Assembly (NCBI RefSeq): GCF_000970325.1 | Contig: NZ_CP009518.1 | Location: 806,001 to 870,000, forward strand | Origin: Methanococcoides methylutens MM1 | GTDB lineage: Archaea; Halobacteriota; Methanosarcinia; Methanosarcinales; Methanosarcinaceae | Length of the DNA stretch: 64,000 bases | Reading direction: 5' to 3' | In this document: positions 51,639-61,548 of the stretch, piece after piece | Position numbering within the stretch: the stretch's first letter is position 1 | Layout of the letters: every line of letters begins with the position of its first letter | Notes under the pieces: generated by a model | Database searches by the model: none | What the model was told of the DNA's origin: nothing | The model's input: the letters and a program-made list of their open reading frames with translations, nothing else | Made by a program: the position numbers and the translations under genes

Positions 51639-53315
51639 ATGAATGAAGAACAAGATGTGTCTATGGGTATTTGTGGAAAGGTCGACCTGGAGTCGGTCCT
51701 GAAACAATCACTTGAAGAAATAAAAAACTCAGCCGAGACCAAGGCTCTGCTGGAATCTATCATTAACAGAAGCCCTGCAGTGATCTTCTTCTGGTCTGCA
51801 GAAGATGGTCGTCCCGTAGAGTTTGTCACAGAGAATGTTGAAAGGTTCGGATACAATAAAGATGATTTTGTATCTGGTACTTTGCTTTATCACAATATTC
51901 TGCATCCGGATGACAGGGAAAATGTCCGGAATGCCATCAGCACTTCGGTTGCTGAAGGAAAAGAGCAATTCAACTGTGAATACCGGCTTCTGACAGAGTC
52001 TGAGGATGTCAGGTGGGTTTATGAGAGCACGCTTATAGAGCGGAACACTGACCAAAGCGTAAGTCATTTTTATGGAATTATTTTTGATATAACACATCGC
52101 AAGCTTGCTGAAAAGGAGATTGCGGATAATGAACGTGATATTTCTGTACTGTATTCAGCGGTAACTCTGGCATCAGAGTCGCTGGATATAGATGACCTGC
52201 TATCGGAGATCCTGATGGAGATCGGTGATCTTCTGGACATCGAGGCAGGCGGCGTATATATTATTGATCACGATAAAAGGGAGGCAAATCTCAGGGCGCA
52301 TATAGGGCCTGAGGAGGAGTTGACATCCAGTATCTCTTACTCTAAGGAAGAGGATATGTTCAAGAATGTTGCAGACCTCCCGAAGCATGCTATTATCTCC
52401 GAAGAGGTAGTCCGGAAAGGTTCACGCTTTGTAACGAGGAACAACCTTACATTCTATCTGTATTCTCACGATAAAGTGGTTGGTTTTGTTCTCCTGCTGA
52501 CCTCGGATAAGGATTCGCTCAATGAGAAGAACATAAAGGTCCTTGAGCATGTTGGCAAACACATTGGTATTGCCATTGAGAATGCCCAGCTGTTCGAGAA
52601 GACACAAGGTGATTATGAAGATCTGCGCTCTGTCGATAAGATGAAGAACGAGTTCTTTGCAAACCTAAGCCACGAACTGAAGACGCCTATGATATCTATC
52701 AAAGGTTTCAGTGAGCTTCTGGGTGAAGGAAAGTTCGGTACATTGACAACTGAACAGAAAAGAGCTAATGATGCTGTCGTAAGGAATGCTGAAAAGCTCA
52801 GGAGCCTTATCGATTCCTTGCTTTACATGAGCATGGAAAAAGAAGGCAAATACAAATATAACTTCACCACAGTTTCAGTCAGGAGATTCATAGGCAATTC
52901 CATAGAGGTTGCACGCGCTCATGCAGGTGCGAACAACATTGTCTTCAAAGAAGATATCCCTGAGAACATTCCGAACATATGTGGTGATGAGGAGCGCCTG
53001 TCAACTGCTTTGAACAATATTATTGATAATGCGGTCAAGTTCATGTCCGAAGGTGAGGTCACTGTTTCCGTTCAGGATGAACCGGATCAGATCCATATCC
53101 GTGTGAAGGATAATGGTATTGGTATTCCCAAAGATGAAGTTGATAAGGTCTTTGACAGTTTTTACCAGGTGGATGGCTCTCTCACAAGGATTCATGGTGG
53201 GACCGGTCTGGGTCTGCATGTGTCAAAGCGGATTATTGATGTCCACAACGGTAATATCTGGCTGAAGAGTCTGGAAGGGTTTGGTACCACTGTGCATATT
53301 ACATTACCAAAGTGA
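51639..53315 (+). CDS. PAS-GAF sensor histidine kinase
   Basis: A 558-residue soluble kinase: PAS about 35-160, GAF 170-310, HisKA with phospho-acceptor His345 (NLSHELKTPMISIKGFSELL), and HATPase 440-555 with N box NNIIDNAVKF, G1 DNGIGIP and G2 GGTGLGLHVSK. No membrane span and no response regulator gene nearby, so it senses a cytosolic signal and probably acts on an orphan regulator. The PAS domain resembles those of the kinase-less sensor at 6959-9478. Confidence 0.95.
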   Translation: MNEEQDVSMGICGKVDLESVLKQSLEEIKNSAETKALLESIINRSPAVIFFWSAEDGRPVEFVTENVERFGYNKDDFVSGTLLYHNILHPDDRENVRNAISTSVAEGKEQFNCEYRLLTESEDVRWVYESTLIERNTDQSVSHFYGIIFDITHRKLAEKEIADNERDISVLYSAVTLASESLDIDDLLSEILMEIGDLLDIEAGGVYIIDHDKREANLRAHIGPEEELTSSISYSKEEDMFKNVADLPKHAIISEEVVRKGSRFVTRNNLTFYLYSHDKVVGFVLLLTSDKDSLNEKNIKVLEHVGKHIGIAIENAQLFEKTQGDYEDLRSVDKMKNEFFANLSHELKTPMISIKGFSELLGEGKFGTLTTEQKRANDAVVRNAEKLRSLIDSLLYMSMEKEGKYKYNFTTVSVRRFIGNSIEVARAHAGANNIVFKEDIPENIPNICGDEERLSTALNNIIDNAVKFMSEGEVTVSVQDEPDQIHIRVKDNGIGIPKDEVDKVFDSFYQVDGSLTRIHGGTGLGLHVSKRIIDVHNGNIWLKSLEGFGTTVHITLPK

Positions 53316-53533
53316 TCTCTTCCATTATCTTTTTACAATCCTGTGACCATTTTTCTTTTTCTTTTTTACCATTTGAATCCTTAGCTTTAGCTTCAGCATC
53401 CGATATTTCTATAATGATGTTCTTTTTTCATGATCGGTTTTGATCTTCAGGTCATATTATGCATGTCTGTAAATTACCGGAAGTAATATATGCAACTGCG
53501 ATTATTACCGAATATAATGCAGAGGTACTAGAC

Positions 53534-55036
53534 ATGGTCAAAAAAACAATTCATGAGATCAATGGTAAGATACGTGATGGCAGTGTTAATGTTGTAACTG
53601 CCGAAGAAATGGTCGATATTGTTGGCGAATTGGGGGCAGAGGGTGCCGCTAAGGAAGTGGATGTTGTAACTACAGGTACCTTCGGTGCCATGTGCTCATC
53701 AGGCGTATGGCTGAATTTTGGTCACTCAGAACCTCCTATCAGGATAAGCAAAATGTGGCTCAATGACGTGGAAGCGTATTCCGGTGTTGCTGCCGTGGAT
53801 GCCTACATAGGTGCGACCCAGCAATCCCAGTCAAAGGGCATGGACTATGGTGGTGCTCATGTAATAGAGGACCTTGTCCGTGGAAATTCCATTGATATAC
53901 ACGGAATTTCTCCCGGAACTGACTGCTATCCCAGGAAGGTCATTGATACGACCATCAACATATATGACCTGAACCAGGCGATCATGCTCAATCCTCGTAA
54001 CTCGTACCAGAAGTATAATGCTGCGACCAACAGCACAAACCACACTCTGCACACTTATATGGGCGCTCTGCTGCCCCATAATGGAAATGTAACTTACTCC
54101 GGCGCCGGTGTCCTTTCGCCGATGCACAATGATCCAAACTATGAGACCATCGGTACAGGCACACGTATCTTCCTTGGAGGGACTCAGGGTTATGTCGTAG
54201 GAGAAGGTACTCAGCACTCACCTGCAGCAGGCTTTGGTACTCTGATGCTAAAGGGTGATCTCAAGGAGATGAGTCCTGAATACATCCGTGCTGCAACTTT
54301 CAAAGGTTATGGCTCATCACTCTATGTTGGAATGGGCATTCCTATCCCTGTCCTCAATGAGGATATTGCAAAAGCTACTGCTGTAACAGATGATGATATT
54401 GTTACAAATGTCCTAGACTACGGTATCCCGAGCAGGGATCGACCGGTGCTAAGGACAGTAACATATGGTGAACTTCGTTCAGGTTCCATAGATATCAATG
54501 GTAAAGAGGTTCCTACCTCCCCGATGTCAAGTTTCAAGAAGTCCCGTGAGATAGCCAATGAACTAAAGCAATGGATCCGCAACGGTGAGTTCTTTGTAAG
54601 CATGCCTGTGGAGCGCCTTCCCCGGGATACCGCCTGCAATGCAATGAAACAGACCAATGCCAATCCGCATGTAATGGATATCATGTCCTCTGATGTGACA
54701 ACGATCCGTGAGGATGCAGGTTTCCATGATGCTGCCAAGGTAATTATGGAAAAACAGTTCAACCACCTGCCTGTGGTGGATAGTGGTAATCATCTTGTTG
54801 GTATTGTAACTGCATGGGATATCTCAAAGGCAGTTGCAAAGGATGAACATAATCTTGTTAAGGACATAATGACGCGGAAGGTTGTTACTGCGAACCCGGA
54901 TGAGGCCGTGGACGTTTCAGCTTTCAAGCTGGATAGCAATAATGTCTCTGCACTTCCGGTTATCGATTCAAACAGGCATGTGGTGGGTATAGTCACAAGT
55001 GATGATATCAGCAAACTGCTTGCAAGGAGGCACTAA
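53534..55036 (+). CDS. Homocysteine biosynthesis protein (DUF39) with CBS pair
   Basis: A 500-residue protein: DUF39/COG1900 domain at 1-370 (VDVVTTGTFGAMCSSGVWLNFGH, GGTQGYVVGEGTQHSP, read in parts) and two CBS domains at 378-500. The family was shown in Methanosarcina acetivorans (MA1821) to make homocysteine from aspartate semialdehyde and a sulfur source together with a NIL-ferredoxin protein. Cys29-type residues near the start of the motif may carry sulfur. ATG 53534 follows GAGGTACT; the frame extends 25 codons upstream without support. CBS domains probably sense a nucleotide or SAM. Confidence 0.92.
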   Translation: MVKKTIHEINGKIRDGSVNVVTAEEMVDIVGELGAEGAAKEVDVVTTGTFGAMCSSGVWLNFGHSEPPIRISKMWLNDVEAYSGVAAVDAYIGATQQSQSKGMDYGGAHVIEDLVRGNSIDIHGISPGTDCYPRKVIDTTINIYDLNQAIMLNPRNSYQKYNAATNSTNHTLHTYMGALLPHNGNVTYSGAGVLSPMHNDPNYETIGTGTRIFLGGTQGYVVGEGTQHSPAAGFGTLMLKGDLKEMSPEYIRAATFKGYGSSLYVGMGIPIPVLNEDIAKATAVTDDDIVTNVLDYGIPSRDRPVLRTVTYGELRSGSIDINGKEVPTSPMSSFKKSREIANELKQWIRNGEFFVSMPVERLPRDTACNAMKQTNANPHVMDIMSSDVTTIREDAGFHDAAKVIMEKQFNHLPVVDSGNHLVGIVTAWDISKAVAKDEHNLVKDIMTRKVVTANPDEAVDVSAFKLDSNNVSALPVIDSNRHVVGIVTSDDISKLLARRH

Positions 55037-55038
55037 TC

Positions 55039-55425
55039 ATGATGATAAAGATAAACATAGCTGCGAATATCGTTACAAAGCCCATACTTGCAGAATCAAT
55101 TCTGGAGACCGGGGCACTGCTGAACATTTCCCAGGCTCATTTTGACCCCACCCGTGGTGAGGTCGTGGCCGAGATAACTTCCGACCAGTTCCGGAAGATA
55201 AAGGACTCTCTTGTTAGCAAGGGCGCTGAGGTGCTGGTGCTTGACACTCCGATCAGCAGGGATGAGGAAGAATGTGTGGAATGCGGTGCTTGTATCTCTG
55301 TGTGCCCTGTAAAGGTATTCTCGTTCGCAGATGACTGGGGTCTTGAGGTAGATTCCGACAAGTGTATCCAGTGTGGTACCTGCATTAAGATGTGCCCGCA
55401 TAACGCTTTGACACTCGGTCACTAA
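55039..55425 (+). CDS. NIL-domain 2x[4Fe-4S] ferredoxin for homocysteine synthesis
   Basis: A 128-residue protein: NIL domain (1-72) and two cluster motifs, CVECGACISVC (Cys79, 82, 85, with 89) and CIQCGTCIKMC (Cys109, 112, 115, with 119). It is the homologue of M. acetivorans MA1822, partner of the DUF39 protein, and should supply electrons or sulfur to the reaction. It begins 2 bp after the DUF39 stop, so expression is coupled. Confidence 0.93.
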   Translation: MMIKINIAANIVTKPILAESILETGALLNISQAHFDPTRGEVVAEITSDQFRKIKDSLVSKGAEVLVLDTPISRDEEECVECGACISVCPVKVFSFADDWGLEVDSDKCIQCGTCIKMCPHNALTLGH

Positions 55426-55434
55426 AATCTGTCT

Positions 55435-56148
55435 ATGAAAGAACATTTCCAGCTTAAGGAGACCATTGTCACCATAGTAGGTGATGAGTTTTCTCATATT
55501 AAGGCAGCAAAGGATGCTATTGCTCTTCACAGGGCAAAACTGGAGAGTTACATCCTTCGTGATCCTTACTTTAAGATTACACTGGAGCCTCACAAATGCA
55601 GTGATGATGCACCTGAGGTCGTCAAAAGGCTTGTAAGGGCAGGTAATGCCATGGGTATTGGTCCCATGAGCGCGGTTGCAGGCACGATATCGTCACTTGC
55701 CGTAGAGGCCATGGTCGAGGCAGGTGCTTCTTATGCTATTGTTGATAATGGCGGGGATATTGCCATTGTCAATGATCGTGAGGTAATCATTGGTATCTAT
55801 GCAGGAAATTCTCCCATAACGGATATCGGACTTGTTATCGAACCTTCCTCCAGGATCCGTGGTATCTGCACTTCCTCGGGTACTGTGGGACCTTCCATAA
55901 GTTTTGGTATGGCGGATGCTGCTGTGATATTCTCAGATGACGTTTCCCTGGCAGACTCTGCAGCCACTGCCCTTTCGAATGCTACGGATATTGGCAGGGG
56001 TGCTGTGGAGAAGGCTTTTGATATTGTGAAGGATGTTCCGGGAATTGACGGTGCTCTTCTGGTACAGGGCGAGTATATGGGAATGTGGGGCGATGTGCCA
56101 AAAATAAGCCGGGCCGATGTACGTTATGAGTGTATAACAAAAGGATGA
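55435..56148 (+). CDS. UPF0280 (COG2122) protein, ApbE-like, homocysteine pathway
   Basis: A 237-residue protein of the UPF0280 family, distantly ApbE-like ([41 protein letters not shown], read in parts). COG2122 was linked by genetics in M. acetivorans to the same homocysteine route. Here it lies 9 bp after the NIL-ferredoxin gene, completing a three-gene operon. Its exact step is unsettled. The terminator at 56201 follows. Confidence 0.9.
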   Translation: MKEHFQLKETIVTIVGDEFSHIKAAKDAIALHRAKLESYILRDPYFKITLEPHKCSDDAPEVVKRLVRAGNAMGIGPMSAVAGTISSLAVEAMVEAGASYAIVDNGGDIAIVNDREVIIGIYAGNSPITDIGLVIEPSSRIRGICTSSGTVGPSISFGMADAAVIFSDDVSLADSAATALSNATDIGRGAVEKAFDIVKDVPGIDGALLVQGEYMGMWGDVPKISRADVRYECITKG

Positions 56149-56200
56149 ATCTGGCTCGCAGGTGCATTTCATCAAGCATTTAGTTAGAAAAAGTCTGGAA

Positions 56201-56225
56201 GGTGCATTGTTGCACCCTCTTTTTA
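56201..56225 (+). terminator. Terminator of the homocysteine operon
   Basis: Perfect 6-bp stem GGTGCA / TGCACC with loop TTGT, followed by CTCTTTTTAA, 53 bp after the operon's last stop codon. Confidence 0.6.
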
Positions 56226-56246
56226 AGTTGCTATTGTTATTGAACT

Positions 56247-56945
56247 TCAGGCTGGAGGTGCAGTCTGGAATGGTAATTCCTCGTATGGCTGTATCACGAC
56301 AAATCCTTCTCCCTTGAAGGCCATCTGTACACTTTCTCCACTTGAGCGTCCGACAAATGTCTTCAGGGAGACGTCTGTCTTAAGGTCCGGCTTCAGGTTT
56401 CCTGACCATGCGACCGTTGCGTTCGGGTCGGTAAAGACCGGTCTGTCCTTTGTCACCTGGAGTGTAAGTGGGTCATAGTGTGTAGTGATAGCAACCATTC
56501 CGCTTCCCTCAAGCTTGACGTTGAAAAGTCCTCCGGCAAGCATTCCGGTGACCTTCTTCATTATCTTGATGTCCCAGTTTATCCCGTCTTCAAATGCAAG
56601 CAGGTCATTGCCGTTGACAAAGATGGAATCATTGTCCAGTTTGAGGATAGAGATCTTCTTACCTTCGTCAGCAAGGTATACTTTTCCCCTTCCTTCTGCT
56701 TTGGTAAGGCTGACACCCTCTCCGGTGACTGCTTTTTTCAGCATTTTCCCAACACCGTGTTCGAGAACCCCTTCCCTTGTGAACTTTACATCGCCAAGGT
56801 ATGCGATCATTGAACCACGTTTTGTCCAGACCCTGCCATTGAGATTGAGCTCAAGCATCCTGTCCCTTTCAAGTTCGAACAATCCTTCTCCGAGGTCTCT
56901 CTGGCCAGTCTGATCGATAAATTCTTCTATTGAATATCTTCCCAT
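56247..56945 (-). CDS. AIM24 family protein
   Basis: A 232-residue beta-rich protein of the AIM24/TIGR00266 family ([55 protein letters not shown], read in parts). The family forms a trimeric double-psi-like beta-helix and is found near membrane-stress genes in bacteria; its activity is unknown. It stands alone, convergent with the homocysteine operon. No signal or span is present. Confidence 0.9.
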   Translation of the reverse strand: MGRYSIEEFIDQTGQRDLGEGLFELERDRMLELNLNGRVWTKRGSMIAYLGDVKFTREGVLEHGVGKMLKKAVTGEGVSLTKAEGRGKVYLADEGKKISILKLDNDSIFVNGNDLLAFEDGINWDIKIMKKVTGMLAGGLFNVKLEGSGMVAITTHYDPLTLQVTKDRPVFTDPNATVAWSGNLKPDLKTDVSLKTFVGRSSGESVQMAFKGEGFVVIQPYEELPFQTAPPA

Positions 56946-57589
56946 GTTATCATGTCCTTTGATGTTTCAACTTTCTATTGTCCGGTCCAGATCGTCCCCC
57001 GGTCTGGAATACTTCCTATGTATCCAAAACATTAAATATATTTAAAATATCTTATCGCCCTATCTTTTAATTATACCTTGGATTTTTGTCTGCTCTATTA
57101 TTCCTTCATGATCGATAAAATTCGACAATATTCTAACTTTTGATCGCGCTGAAACACAAATCGATTGCAGTGATGTCCAAGACGTTTGCGACAATTGTCG
57201 ATAGCCTTATATATTAATATCTATAAATAGTATTTTCAGACGACAGTCATACCTGGAATGGATCCGGTAAATATTTATGTTTGGATATTTGTCGATCAGG
57301 TCTGTTCCATATGCCAGATTAATTTATGGCAGCAAGAGAGGGCGATGTGAAGAATATTATCGGGTTTCCGATAGTAGTTACTGGTGTGTGTAGTGGCTAC
57401 TTTATACAACTTCATTTTTGCCGGAACATAACCGTTCGCTTTACAACACGGACGGCCGCAAGGATGCTTGCGGACAAGAGAGGAAGATCTCCTGACATTA
57501 TTGAAAGGAGAATAATATTAATCTGAATACAGTCGGCGTGGAAACACGTAAATTGCAGTAGAATGCGATATCCAAGAGAGGGGATGAAC
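56946..57589. promoter_or_regulatory. Long leader and regulatory region upstream of ftsZ
   Basis: This 644-bp gap holds no gene I accept. At 57189-57200 lies the 12-bp palindrome CGACAATTGTCG, immediately before a TATA box (TTATATATTAA, 57207-57217). The predicted start near 57240 gives a leader of about 350 nt. Within it, a GC-rich hairpin (CCGCAAG / CTTGCGG, loop GATG) lies at 57456-57473, and a second possible stem (TCTCCT / AGGAGA) at about 57489-57512. Leader regulation or a small RNA is possible. Confidence 0.5.
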
Positions 57590-58777
57590 GTGCAGTCTAT
57601 AGTACAGGAAGCATTAAAACACTCAGAAAAAGAAAGAGAGTACAGACAGTCAGTATCAGCAGACGACCAGTTTGAAGGATTCGGAATGCCTCGGATCACC
57701 ATCGTTGGTTGTGGCGGTGCTGGAAACAACACCATCAACCGATTGTACAACATCGGTATCGAAGGTGCAGAGACTATTGCTATTAATACCGATAAACAGC
57801 ATCTGGATCACATCCGTGCTGACAAGAAGATCCTTGTCGGTAAGACCCTTACAAGAGGTCTTGGTGCTGGCGGTTATCCAGAAGTTGGTGCAAAAGCTGC
57901 AGAGCTTGCACGCGGTACCCTTGAAGAGATCTTCAAGGAAAGTGACCTTGTTTTCGTAACAGCTGGTATGGGTGGAGGAACCGGTACTGGTGTAGCACCT
58001 GTTGTTGCAGAGATCGCAAAGGAACAGGGAGCTATCGTAGTAGGTATGGTTTCCAGTCCTTTCAGAGTAGAGCGTGCACGTACCGTAAAGGCAGAAGAAG
58101 GTCTTGAGGACTTCCGCAGGGCAGCTGACACAGTTATCGTTCTTGACAACAACAGGCTTCTTGATTACGTTCCAAACCTGCCTATAGAGCAGGCATTCTC
58201 CGTTATGGACCAGCTTATTGCTGAGACTGTAAAAGGAATCACTGAGACTATCACACAGCCATCTCTTATCAACCTTGACTACGCAGATATCCGTGCTATC
58301 ATGGGCTGCGGTGGCGTTGCTGTCATGCTTGTTGGAGACAGCAAGAACCAGGACAAGAGCAACGATGTTGTTCGCACAGCACTCAATCACCCACTCCTTG
58401 ATGTTGACTACAGGGGCGCAACAGGCAGCCTTGTACACATCACAGGTGGTCCAGACCTTAGCCTGAAGGAAGCAGAAGAGATCGCAGCATCCCTTACCTA
58501 TGAGCTTTCACCAAATGCAAATGTCATCTGGGGAGCACGTATCAGGGACGATTACGAAGGAAAGGTACGTGTCATGGCTATCATGACCGGTGTGCAGTCT
58601 GCACAGGTACTTGGTCCTCAGTTCCAATCAGGTATTGTTGAGAACACATCAACAAACACCAACACCAACACGAGGTCCTCCTCTTTTTCTCGGGCCGAGC
58701 GGGGACGAAGAACGGTCGTTGAACCGATCGGTTCCCAGGGATCACACGGTGGTTCCATAATTGACATAATTCAGTAA
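57590..58777 (+). CDS. ftsZ: Cell division protein FtsZ
   Basis: A 395-residue tubulin-fold GTPase that forms the division ring. GTP-binding motifs are intact: GCGGAGNN near residue 40, the tubulin signature GMGGGTGTG at 126-134, and the T7-loop region [12 protein letters not shown] Ser/Thr/Asn-rich linker (355-375) and the end GSIIDIIQ resemble bacterial C-terminal peptides. GTG 57590 is 6 bp after GAGGGG; ATG 57584 and ATG 57563 are alternatives. Single gene with a long leader. Confidence 0.97.
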   Translation: MQSIVQEALKHSEKEREYRQSVSADDQFEGFGMPRITIVGCGGAGNNTINRLYNIGIEGAETIAINTDKQHLDHIRADKKILVGKTLTRGLGAGGYPEVGAKAAELARGTLEEIFKESDLVFVTAGMGGGTGTGVAPVVAEIAKEQGAIVVGMVSSPFRVERARTVKAEEGLEDFRRAADTVIVLDNNRLLDYVPNLPIEQAFSVMDQLIAETVKGITETITQPSLINLDYADIRAIMGCGGVAVMLVGDSKNQDKSNDVVRTALNHPLLDVDYRGATGSLVHITGGPDLSLKEAEEIAASLTYELSPNANVIWGARIRDDYEGKVRVMAIMTGVQSAQVLGPQFQSGIVENTSTNTNTNTRSSSFSRAERGRRTVVEPIGSQGSHGGSIIDIIQ

Positions 58778-58936
58778 GTTCTGTTCTATGGGGCTGGTGT
58801 GAAATACCGCCGGTCCTATTCCACCACTTTTTTAGACCACATTTTAACACTGCCATTTTATAACTCATTGATCCACTTTTTTGATCTTGTTTTCACCAAT
58901 GGATATTCTTTTTTACGATGCAGCTAATCTTAGGTC

Positions 58937-60403
58937 ATGGAAATCCTGGTCGCAACAGGCAAGCTTGCAGAGGAAACTGTTCGTTTCTCTGTAGTTGACA
59001 ACGCCGATGTCCTTGTTCTGGATATCGAAGTAGCTGCCTTTTTAACCCCTCACAGGCTGCTCTCTGAACTAAAAAAGCAGCAGAAGAAATATGATGTGAT
59101 CTTTGTACCTGGTCTTTGTTCCGGGGATTTTTCACTTGTCGCAGAGGAACTGGGGTGCAAGGTATATCTGGGCCCCAAGCATGCTTATGATCTTAGCAGT
59201 GTGCTCCGCTTTGTTGGTGAGATGGAATTCTCTCTGGAGGTTCCGGCATGCGAGCTTCTAACTGATGTGTGGAGGGACATTGCCCTGGAAACCCTTGCTG
59301 AGATCGAAAAGGACGCTGAATCTATCATGACGCTTGGAGATGTGAAGCTTGGTGGCGGCTCGCGGATGAAGGTGATGGCTGAAGTAGTGGATGCAACCGG
59401 CCTTGGTGAGGCTGAGCTTTCCGGGAGGATCGCTTCCTTTATTAAAAAAGGTGCAGACATAATAGATCTTGGTGCTTCACTGACTGCATCTCCTGATGAT
59501 GTCAGGAGGGCTGTGCGCATAGCCCGTGAGGTTTCAACTGTTCCCATAAGCATTGATACGCTGGAACCGGAGCTGATCAGGGCGGCACTGGAAGAAGGTG
59601 TTGATCTTGTGTTGAGCCTGAATTCCAGCAATATTGATGACGTTGCAGGGGAAGTCGCAGATGCCGGTGTTGCAGCAGTTGTGATCCCTGATGCAGGGAA
59701 TGAGTTTGAGAGCCTGGTTGCAAATCTCGATGCTGCCAGGTCCGCAGGCATTAACAATATAATTGCAGACCCTGTGCTTGACCCGATAGGTCATGGGATA
59801 ACCGGATCTATCGTAAGGTACTCCCGGTTCCATGAGGAGTATCCTGATGTTCCTGTATTCTTTGGTGTGGGTAATGTTACTGAACTGATCGATGCAGATT
59901 CCGTGGGTGTCAATGCAACTCTATGTGGTATTGCTGCAGATGTGGGTTCATGCATCCTGTTCACGCCGGAGTTCAGTGAAAAGACGCGTGGTTCAATAAG
60001 TGAGCTGAACACAGCTGCCAGCATGATGATACTGGCAAAGGAGAGGGGAAGTTCTCCGAAAGACCTTGGGATCGATCTTCTTCGTCTCAAGGAGAAACGC
60101 CGCCGTCCGGAATTTGAGGTGCCGGAGAAGCATGTGATGGCACAGAAGTTTGCAGGGTGGACTCTTGATCCGCTTGGTCCTTTCAGGATTGGGATCTCTA
60201 CAAACGATGATGGTGGTGTTATAGTCGCACAGCATGAGAAGGCGACCATTGTGGGAAGAAGTGCAAGGGATGTAATGGACACTATTATGAGGATGGACCT
60301 CATATCAAAGGTGGACCATGCATCTTATCTGGGATGCGAGCTTGAAAAAGCTGAAATAGCTCTTCGTCTTGGAAGGAGCTATTCACAGGATGATGATATT
60401 TGA
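58937..60403 (+). CDS. Dihydropteroate synthase-related protein
   Basis: A 488-residue protein: an N-terminal domain of about 130 residues (DUF6513-type) and a DHPS-like TIM barrel at 140-400 (ADIIDLGASLTASPDD, VPISIDTLEPELIRAALEEG, ADPVLDPIGHG, read in parts). It fits the archaeal family TIGR00284, which lacks parts of the true pterin-binding site and whose reaction is unknown, although a role in methanopterin synthesis has been suggested. The ATG at 58937 is the first in frame. It lies 27 bp before the next gene. Confidence 0.9.
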   Translation: MEILVATGKLAEETVRFSVVDNADVLVLDIEVAAFLTPHRLLSELKKQQKKYDVIFVPGLCSGDFSLVAEELGCKVYLGPKHAYDLSSVLRFVGEMEFSLEVPACELLTDVWRDIALETLAEIEKDAESIMTLGDVKLGGGSRMKVMAEVVDATGLGEAELSGRIASFIKKGADIIDLGASLTASPDDVRRAVRIAREVSTVPISIDTLEPELIRAALEEGVDLVLSLNSSNIDDVAGEVADAGVAAVVIPDAGNEFESLVANLDAARSAGINNIIADPVLDPIGHGITGSIVRYSRFHEEYPDVPVFFGVGNVTELIDADSVGVNATLCGIAADVGSCILFTPEFSEKTRGSISELNTAASMMILAKERGSSPKDLGIDLLRLKEKRRRPEFEVPEKHVMAQKFAGWTLDPLGPFRIGISTNDDGGVIVAQHEKATIVGRSARDVMDTIMRMDLISKVDHASYLGCELEKAEIALRLGRSYSQDDDI

Positions 60404-60430
60404 TCTTTTAGTTTTTATTTCCGGGTGTTT

Positions 60431-60892
60431 ATGATGAAACTGGATATTGATGATAAAAAAGCAATTGTTGAGATTCTGGCAGCAAGGTACTTTGCACAAC
60501 AGAACTGGAAATGGATAAGTCTCAAACGTGATGTGGACCGGATCTACAAAAGTTTTGATGAGCTTGTGGACCAGTACAATGCCTATCCGTACATGAGCAA
60601 GGACTGGTATGTGGAGAATTCCGCATCAAAGAACATCCACCTGTGCAATAAATGGGATGAACTTAAACAGTTCGTTGATTTCCTTAAGGCATATTCCGAG
60701 GATTTCGATTTCCTTGTGAGCAACAACAACAGGAAGATGTTTTGCATTACAACGTCCGATGGTGAGATCACAGATACTCAGAAACGTGCTATTACAGAGG
60801 CCCGGAATATGAGATGCAATGTGTTCGTATTCAAGGCAAATGTTCCTGAGGAGCTGGATTTCGAGCTTTTGCAGGTTGGAGGGGGCTACTAA
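60431..60892 (+). CDS. Small soluble protein of unknown function
   Basis: A 153-residue acidic, Lys-rich protein with many aromatic residues (YFAQQNWKWISLKRD; MSKDWYVEN). No motif is recognised. ATG 60431 or 60434 follows CCGGGTG at a good distance; GTG 60425 lies inside that site. It is probably co-transcribed with the DHPS-like gene. Confidence 0.65.
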   Translation: MMKLDIDDKKAIVEILAARYFAQQNWKWISLKRDVDRIYKSFDELVDQYNAYPYMSKDWYVENSASKNIHLCNKWDELKQFVDFLKAYSEDFDFLVSNNNRKMFCITTSDGEITDTQKRAITEARNMRCNVFVFKANVPEELDFELLQVGGGY

Positions 60893-61086
60893 ACCCTCTG
60901 TTACTTTTTCTTACTTATACCAGAATCCTTATATCTAATACATACAATCTATCATTTGCTTTAAAGTAAACTTCTTGCTTCGAACGTAAGGTATTAAATA
61001 GTATTTACTCACGTATGTGCTGCTTTTTCCATTATGTTTTTCAGCTTAGTTAGTTCTTTCAAGCATCACAAAAGGATGTGAAATAT

Positions 61087-61293
61087 TTGTTCAACAACAT
61101 GGAATCAACTGCACCAGTAGAAGCTGGTGAAACATACGACGTAACAATTGAAGATATCGCAAGGGAAGGAGACGGCATCGCAAGGGTAAGCGGATTCGTC
61201 ATCTTTGTACCTGGCACCTCCGTCGGCGACGAAGTTACCATCAAGGTAACCAAAGTAATGCGCAAGTTCGCTTTCGGTGAAGTAGCTGAGTAA
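61087..61293 (+). CDS. Small TRAM-domain RNA-binding protein, copy 2
   Basis: A 68-residue TRAM domain almost the same as the copy at 43033 (differences mainly in FVPGTSVGDE versus FVPAAKVGDE and the last residues). The start is probably TTG 61087, since AGGATGTGA lies 5 bp before it, and the same GTGAAATATTTG string precedes both copies. RNA-chaperone role at low temperature is known for the family. A strong palindromic terminator overlaps the stop codon. Confidence 0.92.
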   Translation: MFNNMESTAPVEAGETYDVTIEDIAREGDGIARVSGFVIFVPGTSVGDEVTIKVTKVMRKFAFGEVAE

Positions 61294-61312
61294 TTACTCA
61301 GCTTCTTTTTTG
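61285..61312 (+). terminator. Terminator after TRAM copy 2
   Basis: Perfect 9+9 palindrome (GCTGAGTAA / TTACTCAGC) at 61285-61302, then TTCTTTTTTG. The TAA stop codon lies within it. Confidence 0.6.
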
Positions 61313-61548
61313 ATGTAGGGAATAGAGCGATCTATTCTTTTACACAACGTTTTTCTTATTCTCGTTTTAATAATTTCTAACGTACAGCTTTCATTTATCA
61401 TTTCTTATTTCTCACCTATCCTCTCTGGAATTCATCCATTTACTAGCCTATTCACTCACACATTCACTTACTCGCTTATTTTCATTAGGTAGATTGGATC
61501 GTCATTGAAACAGATTTATAATATATCACTATTATAGAAGACATCCTC

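Noticed and set aside
57326-57526. 66-codon open frame in the ftsZ leader region
   Set aside because: No ribosome-binding site, unusual Arg/Ile-rich composition, and it runs through the GC hairpin at 57456-57473; it is better read as leader DNA.
57656-58438. 260-codon minus-strand frame opposite ftsZ
   Set aside because: Antisense shadow of a strongly conserved gene with biased codon use.
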